NCBI RefSeq assembly: GCF_902859945.1
Contig: NZ_CADIKL010000018.1
Span: forward strand, 62,001-126,000
Length of the DNA stretch: 64,000 bases
Reading direction: 5' to 3'
DNA from: Paraburkholderia caffeinitolerans
GTDB taxonomy: Bacteria > Pseudomonadota > Gammaproteobacteria > Burkholderiales > Burkholderiaceae
The translations under genes were made by a program, and so were the position numbers. This document shows positions 58,467 through 64,000 of the stretch, in pieces. The notes under the pieces were generated by a model. That model searched no databases. It was not told the origin of the DNA and worked only from the letters and a program-made list of their open reading frames with translations. Position 1 is the stretch's first letter, and the number at the start of each line of letters is the position of its first letter.

Positions 58467-59234
58467 ATGGAATATCAGTATCTACTGCTCGATATCGCCG
58501 AGAACGTAGCGACAGTCACCATCAATCGCCCCGAGAAGCGCAATGCGCTTGCACCGGATGTACTCGAAGAGATCATCACCCTCTTTACCAGTCTCGGCGA
58601 GCGCGAAGACGTCGGCGTGATCGTCCTGACGGGTGGCGAGCGGTATTTCTCGGCTGGATTCGACCTCAACGAAATCCGCAAGCTCGAAAAAGTCTCGAAT
58701 GAAGCGTACACCGCGCTTTTTCATCGCGCCTACCGCGCGATTCTCTTCTGCCCACAGCCGGTTATCGCGGCCGTCGGCGGCCCAGCGATCGCAGGCGGAT
58801 TCGACCTGACCATGATGTGCGACATCCGGTATGCCTCGAGTAGCGCCAGGTTCGGCCAGCGCGAAGTGGTTCTGTCGCTGACGCCATTGTTCGATCCGTT
58901 GTGGCGAATCATCGGGCTTGGTCGTGCGAAAGAAGTCGCCCTGACCGGCAGAATCTATGATGCCGTGGAGGCGGAACGCATGGGCTATGTCAGCCGGGTG
59001 TATCCGGAAGGCGAACTGCTTGCGTCGGTGCGGGCGATTGCGGTCGAAATGGCTGGGTACGATCGCATGTGCCTGCGCGAATCGAAGCGCCTCTCCAATC
59101 AGTTGCTCAATACCGACCTCGACGCCGCCATGCGGACTCAGGAATGGCTGTTCCGGACTTATATCGGATCGGACGAGAATCATCAGCGCATCGACGCGCT
59201 GCAGGCCCGCCTTGCCGCGGCCCGGACCAAGTAA
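58467..59234 (+). CDS. Enoyl-CoA hydratase/isomerase family protein 5
   Basis: A 255-residue crotonase: VTINRPEKRNALAPDVLEEI, GERYFSAGFDLNEIRKL and GPAIAGGFDLTMMCDIRYA. The first hydratase Glu is Asp (GGFDL) and the second region reads FGQREVVLSLTPLFDPLWRI, so activity type is open. Leads an operon with a flavodoxin-like reductase and a large acyl-CoA dehydrogenase. GAGGAAC before the ATG. Confidence 0.85.
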   Translation: MEYQYLLLDIAENVATVTINRPEKRNALAPDVLEEIITLFTSLGEREDVGVIVLTGGERYFSAGFDLNEIRKLEKVSNEAYTALFHRAYRAILFCPQPVIAAVGGPAIAGGFDLTMMCDIRYASSSARFGQREVVLSLTPLFDPLWRIIGLGRAKEVALTGRIYDAVEAERMGYVSRVYPEGELLASVRAIAVEMAGYDRMCLRESKRLSNQLLNTDLDAAMRTQEWLFRTYIGSDENHQRIDALQARLAAARTK

Positions 59235-59277
59235 CGGCATCGGCTGCCCGCACCCAGATATTAAGGAGAACGACGCG

Positions 59278-59997
59278 ATGAACGTACTGATCGTGTTCGC
59301 GCATAACGAGCCTCAATCGTTCAATGCATCGATGAAGAACCTCGCCGCCGAAGAATTCAGAGCGCAGGGGCACGAAGTGGTGGTTTCGGATCTCTACGCC
59401 ATGCAATGGAAAGCCGTTGCAGACCGCGACGATTTCCGCAGCCGCGCCAATGCCGACTACCTGATCTACGCATTGGAGCAACGCAACGGCTACGAGAAGA
59501 AAACCCTGGCGCCCGATATTCTGGCCGAGCTGGAGAAGCTCGAATGGGCCGATCTGGTGATCTTCAATTTCCCGGTCTACTGGTTCTCCATGCCGGCCAT
59601 TCTCAAAGGCTGGTTCGACCGCGTGCTCATTTCCGGCCGCTGCTATGGCGGCATGCGTTTTTACGACCAAGGTGGACTGAAGGGCAAGAAGGCCATGCTG
59701 GCGATGACCATCGGCGGCCAGCAGCACATGCTGTCCGAGGGCGGCATCCACGGGGAACTCGAAGACATGCTCCGGCCGATTCTGCGCGGCACGCTGGCGT
59801 ACACGGGCATGACCGTGCTGCCGCCGTTCGTTGCATGGCACGTTCCCTACATCAAGCCCGAACAGCGCGCGGACATGCTGGAGCAGTATCGGCGCCGGCT
59901 GCGCGAACTCGACGAGCTTGAGCCGCTGCGGTTCCCGTCGATGGACGATTTCGACGACTTGCTGCGCCCCAAGGCAGCACGCACCGAAGCACGCTGA
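59278..59997 (+). CDS. NAD(P)H quinone reductase/flavodoxin-2 family protein
   Basis: A 239-residue protein of the Flavodoxin_2 (NQO1/MdaB/KefF) family. VLIVFAHNEPQSFNASMKNL is the FMN/FAD phosphate-binding N-terminus, FNFPVYWFSMPAILKGWFDRV the central conserved block, and LAMTIGGQQHML follows. AAGGAG precedes ATG 59278. Its place between a crotonase and a dehydrogenase gene suggests handling of electrons or of a quinone/enone intermediate. Confidence 0.87.
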   Translation: MNVLIVFAHNEPQSFNASMKNLAAEEFRAQGHEVVVSDLYAMQWKAVADRDDFRSRANADYLIYALEQRNGYEKKTLAPDILAELEKLEWADLVIFNFPVYWFSMPAILKGWFDRVLISGRCYGGMRFYDQGGLKGKKAMLAMTIGGQQHMLSEGGIHGELEDMLRPILRGTLAYTGMTVLPPFVAWHVPYIKPEQRADMLEQYRRRLRELDELEPLRFPSMDDFDDLLRPKAARTEAR

Positions 59998-60009
59998 AGG
60001 GACCCGGAC

Positions 60010-61872
60010 ATGTCACTGATACTTTCGCGTCGCGATCTGGATTTTCTGCTGTACGAGTGGCTGCAGGTCGAGAGGCTGACCGCGACAGCGCGCTATGCGG
60101 ACCATTCGCGCGAGACATTCGACGCCGCGCTCGACACCTGCGAGAAGATCGCCATCGACCTTTTCGCCACCCACAACAAGAAGAACGACGAGCACGAGCC
60201 GCACTTCGACGGCGAGACCGTGCACGTGATTGCCGAGGTCAAACGTGCGCTTGCGGCGTTCTGCGAGGCCGGCCTGATGGCCGCCGGACAGGACTACGCG
60301 CTCGGCGGCATGCAGTTGCCGCTGGTGGTCGAGAAAGCCGGCTTCGCGTGGTTCAACGCGGCGAACATCGGCACGGCGACCTTTCCTTTTCTCACGATCG
60401 GCAATGCGAACCTGCTGCTCGCTCACGGCACGCGCGCGCAGATCGATACGTTTGTGCGCCCGGAAATGGAAGGCCGCTATTTCGGCACGATGTGTCTGTC
60501 CGAGCCGCAGGCGGGCTCGTCGCTCTCGGACATCACCACGCGGGCGGACTATGAGGGCGACTCGCCGCTCGGTGCACAGTACCGGCTACGCGGCAACAAG
60601 ATGTGGATCTCGGGCGGCGAGCATGAATTGTCCGAGAACATCGTGCACCTCGTGCTCGCGAAGATCCCCGGACCCGACGGCAAGCTGGTGCCGGGCGTGA
60701 AAGGCATTTCGCTTTTCGTCGTGCCGAAATATCTCGTTCGCGAAGATGGCTCGCGCGGCGAGCGCAACGACGTAGTGCTCGCCGGCCTGAACCACAAGAT
60801 GGGCTATCGCGGCATCACGAACTGTCTGCTCAACTTCGGCGAGGGCGTCAAGCACCGGCCACGCGGCAGGGCAGGCGCGATTGGCTATCTGGTAGGCGAG
60901 CCCGGCCAGGGGCTCGCCTACATGTTCCACATGATGAACGAGTCGCGTATCGGTGTGGGACTTGGCGCGGCGGCGCTCGGCTACACCGGCTATCTGCATG
61001 CGCTCGACTATGCGCGCAACCGCCCCCAGGGACGCGCAACGGGAGTGCGCGGCAAGGACCCTGCGAGCCCACAGGCCAAGCTCGTCGAGCACGCGGACAT
61101 CCGCCGCATGCTGCTCGCGCAGAAGAGCTATGCAGAGGGCGCGCTCGCGCTCACGCTCTATTGCGCGAGGCTCGTCGACGAGGAGCGTATCGCCGAAGCC
61201 GCGAACGACAGGCAGGCAGCGCAGCGATGCTCGCTGCTGCTCGACCTGCTCACGCCGGTCGCGAAGAGCTGGCCGTCGCAATGGTGTCTGGAGGCCAACA
61301 GCCTCGCGATCCAGGTGCATGGCGGCTACGGCTACACGCGCGAATACAACGTCGAGCAGTTCTATCGCGACAATCGCCTCAATCCGATTCACGAGGGCAC
61401 ACACGGCATCCAGGCGCTGGACTTGCTTGGCCGCAAGGTGACGATGAGCGATGGCATGGCGTTTAGGGCGCTCGTCGACGGGATGCGGGCGAGCGCAGCG
61501 CGGGCGTTGGCGACAGGCGAAACGGCGCTCGCAGAACATGGCGGGGCGCTCGACGAGACCGTGACGCATCTATCAAATGTGACGCGCGTGCTGTGGGCGG
61601 CCGGGGATCCTGCATTGACGCTGGCGAATGCGTCGGTCTATCTGGAGGCGTTCGGCCATGTGGTGCTCGCGTGGATCTGGCTCGAGCAGGCACTCGTGGC
61701 ACACGAAGCGCTTGCCGGTGCCGGCAACGAGCAGGCGCGCGCGTTCTATCGCGGCAAGCTGGCCGCTGCCGCGTATTTCCATCGATGGGAGTTGCCGCGT
61801 GTCGGTCCGCAACTGGTCCTCCTTGCATCGCTCGACCGGACCACGCTCGACATGCAGGATATGTGGTTTTGA
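60010..61872 (+). CDS. Acyl-CoA dehydrogenase, large form (620 aa, FadE/DmdC type)
   Basis: A 620-residue acyl-CoA dehydrogenase with the extra C-terminal domain of the FadE5/DmdC group. N-terminal LDFLLYEWLQVERL, then MCLSEPQAGSSLSDITTRA, GNKMWISGGEHE, GLNHKMGYRGITNC, AIQVHGGYGYTREYNVEQFYRD and NPIHEGTHGIQALDLLGRK with the catalytic Glu in HEGTHGIQ, followed by about 150 helical residues. This group is broad-range on acyl-CoA including methylthio compounds. 12 nt after the reductase gene. Confidence 0.92.
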   Translation: MSLILSRRDLDFLLYEWLQVERLTATARYADHSRETFDAALDTCEKIAIDLFATHNKKNDEHEPHFDGETVHVIAEVKRALAAFCEAGLMAAGQDYALGGMQLPLVVEKAGFAWFNAANIGTATFPFLTIGNANLLLAHGTRAQIDTFVRPEMEGRYFGTMCLSEPQAGSSLSDITTRADYEGDSPLGAQYRLRGNKMWISGGEHELSENIVHLVLAKIPGPDGKLVPGVKGISLFVVPKYLVREDGSRGERNDVVLAGLNHKMGYRGITNCLLNFGEGVKHRPRGRAGAIGYLVGEPGQGLAYMFHMMNESRIGVGLGAAALGYTGYLHALDYARNRPQGRATGVRGKDPASPQAKLVEHADIRRMLLAQKSYAEGALALTLYCARLVDEERIAEAANDRQAAQRCSLLLDLLTPVAKSWPSQWCLEANSLAIQVHGGYGYTREYNVEQFYRDNRLNPIHEGTHGIQALDLLGRKVTMSDGMAFRALVDGMRASAARALATGETALAEHGGALDETVTHLSNVTRVLWAAGDPALTLANASVYLEAFGHVVLAWIWLEQALVAHEALAGAGNEQARAFYRGKLAAAAYFHRWELPRVGPQLVLLASLDRTTLDMQDMWF

Positions 61873-62453
61873 GCAATGGCTGTAGCCACTACAAGCGCTG
61901 GCGCTTCAGTGATTCGTTGCGAAAACGGGACGGTGGTAGGGATTCCTAAAGGAGGCGAGATGGGGAGGAGCGGCATGTTCCGCGCGGCTCAAGGGTCATT
62001 CTGTTCCGCCGGTGCGTGGGGGTAGATCTGGGGGTAACCGGGTAGCGCCTAATCGGTCGATCCCCGATGAGGCGGGCCTGAGCGGCCACAATGAGAACCC
62101 GACCCGGCAGAGCGAAGGGGCATAACGTGCCTGGCAGGGCGGTTGCGCCGTCGGTCAGGCGGTTGCGTCGTTACAAAGCGGAACCCTACCCATCACTGGG
62201 TCTTACCGCCAGCGTCCAACTGGTACCGACTAAAACCATGAAATTGTGGTGGGCCAATAATCTACCGAACCTCCAAGACCAATATGGATAAGGCTTTGAC
62301 AGGGATATCAGCCTGCGGGGGTGAAATCCATTGTTTGAGCCCTCGTTGGACGGGGTCATCCAGCGTGATCGAGAATCACATTTTTTGATTTCACTGTGTA
62401 ATTAGTAGGTTGCCAACAGGCCCGCAGCAGCAAAGCGCGAATGAAGATCGCGC
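61873..62453. other. 580-base gap without a supported gene, part AT-rich
   Basis: No open frame here is convincing. The part from about 62200 to 62410 is clearly lower in GC than the rest of the window, and a GGGGAGGAG run at 61962-61970 resembles the LAL box without a matching -10. The segment looks like foreign DNA or the edge of a former mobile element, but no inverted repeat or transposase was recognised. Confidence 0.3.
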
Positions 62454-63605
62454 TTAACGCCGCCTGCCACCGCCTCTGCCGCCGCCGAAGCCTCCTCCGC
62501 CCCATCCGCTGCTGCGCGAAGCCCCGCCCCTTTGCAGGCTCGTGTTCGCACGATTGATGTCTTGCCGGACGCCGTTGCCGCCACCGCCCATGCCCTGGAA
62601 TCCGTTGTCGCGCCCGGCGGTCGCGTCCCGGCCCCGAAAGCCGCCGCGTCCGTCCGTACCGGCGCCGCCGCGGCCGTATTTCTCGCGCGTGGCATTGTCG
62701 CGATAGGCCACGCCCTGGCGGTGTTTCGCGTCGTGCTGCCAGCGTCGGTTGCCATCGGCTTGGCCGCGTTCAAAATTGCGGTCGATGTTGGTGGCTTTGT
62801 GATGGTCGACGTACACATTGCCGCCATTCCAGTCGCAATTGCCGAAAATCGCCGCTGCCGCGATCAGGCCGACGCCGAATCCGAAGGCGGCGCCGGGATA
62901 GTACGCGGGATAGGGCGGCCAGTAGTAGTACGGATAGCCTGGGTAGGGCCAGCTGCCATAGACGACGGCGGGATCGTAGACCGGCACATAGATCACCGTC
63001 GGATTAGCGGGCTCGATGCGCACTATCGTCTCTCCGCCGGCCGGGGCCTCCACGGTCACGGTCTGCTGCGCATTCGATTCGAGGTGTCCGGATTGCTTCG
63101 CACGCGCACGTAGCCGCTGCACGGCGTCGAGCACGTCTTTCGGCTGGGCCAGGAAAGCGTCGCCGAGCTTCTGGGTCCAGTCGAGCTTGTCGTTCATCGG
63201 CTCAAGGATCTGTGGGAACGCGACCAGCGATTTCACACTGACGTCCCAGGTCTCGTTCTGCACCGCCTTGATGGCGGCCTCACCCTTGAGATCGGGATGC
63301 GCCTTGAGCCAGCGCGCGGCAAGCGCGACCTCCATCGGGTAGGTGGACGCCATCAGCACTTGGGACAGGAGTTCGTCCGGATAAAGCGCGACCGGCGCGA
63401 CCATCGCCTCGATTTCCTCGCTCCGGTACGGCGCCGGTTCGCTCTGGGCTTGCGCGCCGCTCGTGCCGCTTGCGCCACTCGCGGCGGGCAGAGCGGTTCC
63501 CGGCGCCATGGCGGCCGGACCGGCTGCTGGCGGTGCGACAGCGCTCTGGCATCCAGCAAGCGCAAGCAGGGCGCAACACGAAACGGCATAGGTCCGGCGC
63601 GTCAT
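62454..63605 (-). CDS. DUF3300 lipoprotein
   Basis: A 383-residue lipoprotein with lipobox LALAGC (Cys19). The DUF3300 domain covers about 60-240 (EIEAMVAPVALYPDELLSQV; ASTYPMEVALAARWLKAHPD; FPQILEPMNDKLDWTQKLGD; VYVPVYDPAVVYG), then a Tyr/Pro-rich stretch, a hydrophobic segment (FGFGVGLIAAAAIFG) and a Gly/Arg/Asn-rich tail ending GGGRGGGRRR. Its ATG overlaps the stop... of the DUF2950 gene upstream (ATGA on the minus strand), so the two are coupled. Cellular role unknown; probably an envelope protein. Confidence 0.87.
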   Translation of the reverse strand: MTRRTYAVSCCALLALAGCQSAVAPPAAGPAAMAPGTALPAASGASGTSGAQAQSEPAPYRSEEIEAMVAPVALYPDELLSQVLMASTYPMEVALAARWLKAHPDLKGEAAIKAVQNETWDVSVKSLVAFPQILEPMNDKLDWTQKLGDAFLAQPKDVLDAVQRLRARAKQSGHLESNAQQTVTVEAPAGGETIVRIEPANPTVIYVPVYDPAVVYGSWPYPGYPYYYWPPYPAYYPGAAFGFGVGLIAAAAIFGNCDWNGGNVYVDHHKATNIDRNFERGQADGNRRWQHDAKHRQGVAYRDNATREKYGRGGAGTDGRGGFRGRDATAGRDNGFQGMGGGGNGVRQDINRANTSLQRGGASRSSGWGGGGFGGGRGGGRRR

Positions 63606-64000
63606 GGTGACACCTTCTTCCAGCCGTGGCCGGGATCAAAGGATTGCGTGGCCGCTGCGTGCGCAGCGGTATTGGGCCCGAGGTCGCGCTGATAGACCTG
63701 GCCCGTATAGTTCGCGATGAAACTCATCACCCCGGTATCGCCGTAGCGCGCCGGCCAAGCCATGACTGCAAAGCCGGCAAACAGCTTGCCGTCGAGAACA
63801 TAATTGACTGCGCCGCCCTGAGCGCCGGGCCCTTGCGCGGTGAGAATCTTGTAGTGATAGCCGTAATAGCCGTCCTTGCCGCCGTTTTGCGCGCCGGCAC
63901 CTTCGAACGCCGGGCCAAGCGGGCTCTGGGATTCTCCCGGGCCAGTCGGCCAGTAAAGGCCGTCGTGTTTCCCCGGGGAACTCGACAGCTTGCTCGCGTA
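63602..64000 (-). CDS. DUF2950 protein, C-terminal part (runs off the window)
   Basis: The last 132 residues of a DUF2950 family protein: DGLYWPTGPGESQSPLGPAF, GKDGYYGYHYKILTAQGPGA, FAGFAVMAWPARYGDTGVMS and IANYTGQVYQRDLGPNTAA. The upstream part lies beyond the right edge. DUF2950 and DUF3300 genes are a common pair in proteobacteria; here they overlap by four bases. Probably periplasmic; function unknown. Confidence 0.85.
   Translation of the reverse strand, partial: YASKLSSSPGKHDGLYWPTGPGESQSPLGPAFEGAGAQNGGKDGYYGYHYKILTAQGPGAQGGAVNYVLDGKLFAGFAVMAWPARYGDTGVMSFIANYTGQVYQRDLGPNTAAHAAATQSFDPGHGWKKVSP

Noticed and set aside
62010..62180. 5' end of a group II intron or an IS end in the gap
   Set aside because: A GTGCG start and repeated GC motifs look suggestive, but no domain V-like hairpin, reverse transcriptase, transposase or terminal repeat was found.
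1..64000. CRISPR arrays, tRNA or rRNA genes, complete insertion sequences
   Set aside because: None recognised on reading both strands; no regular short repeats, tRNA cloverleaf or transposase gene was seen.

Overview
The window looks like a chromosomal or megaplasmid segment of a high-GC Gram-negative betaproteobacterium of the Burkholderia/Paraburkholderia/Caballeronia type. The grounds are base composition, a general porin ending in Phe, DUF1302/DUF1329 outer-membrane lipid-transport genes, a small conserved protein of the kind I associate with Burkholderiaceae, and crcB-motif RNAs of proteobacterial form. The genus is an inference; no rRNA or tRNA gene was found.

Region 1 (about 1-19.4 kb) is a fluoride-response island. 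Five copies of the crcB-motif (fluoride) riboswitch sit behind recognisable promoters. They precede (i) a HAD phosphatase (minus), (ii) DUF190 - inorganic pyrophosphatase - enolase - enolase, (iii) a six-gene membrane complex related to hydrogenase-4/complex I, (iv) a CLC-F type fluoride/proton antiporter - DUF190 - MFS transporter - dynamin-like GTPase, and (v) the CrcB/FluC fluoride channel (minus). Pyrophosphatase and enolase are classic fluoride-inhibited enzymes, so the island appears to combine export with extra copies of the targets. The six-gene complex keeps its Fe-S clusters and the key Lys/Glu of its antiporter-like subunits, but its 'hydrogenase' large subunit has lost the Ni-Fe cysteines (CxxC is TxxD at residues 202-205; the C-terminal DPCxxC is absent). 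It is an energy-converting-hydrogenase-related (Ehr-like) complex placed under fluoride control, and is the best candidate here for an undescribed system.

Region 2 (about 19.8-53 kb) is a catabolic island for an activated, probably branched or polycyclic, hydrophobic acid. It holds two acyl-CoA ligases, three acyl-CoA dehydrogenases, a MaoC hydratase, four crotonase-family proteins, two SCP2-type thiolases, an alpha-methylacyl-CoA racemase-like protein, two SDR dehydrogenases, a porin, two DUF1254/DUF1214 secreted proteins, and the outer-membrane/export set DUF1302 - DUF1329 - YCF48-like - MMPL. A MalT-like LAL-LuxR regulator lies in the middle. A recurrent G-rich box (AAGGGAGGGG or GGGGAGGGG, close to the MalT box) occurs 19-20 nt (22 by one count) upstream of a -10-like heptamer before at least eight transcription units here and one in region 3. 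This defines a probable regulon. Decayed pieces of ETF genes (an EtfB-EtfA chimera and an ETF-QO tail), an MBL hydrolase tail and an alcohol dehydrogenase tail mark old rearrangements.

Region 3 (about 53.6-64 kb) has an MFS transporter and alkylsulfatase (minus) beside a divergent LysR regulator, a crotonase - flavodoxin-like quinone reductase - large acyl-CoA dehydrogenase operon that carries the same G-rich promoter box, a 580-base gap without a supported gene, and a DUF3300 lipoprotein overlapping a DUF2950 protein that runs off the window.
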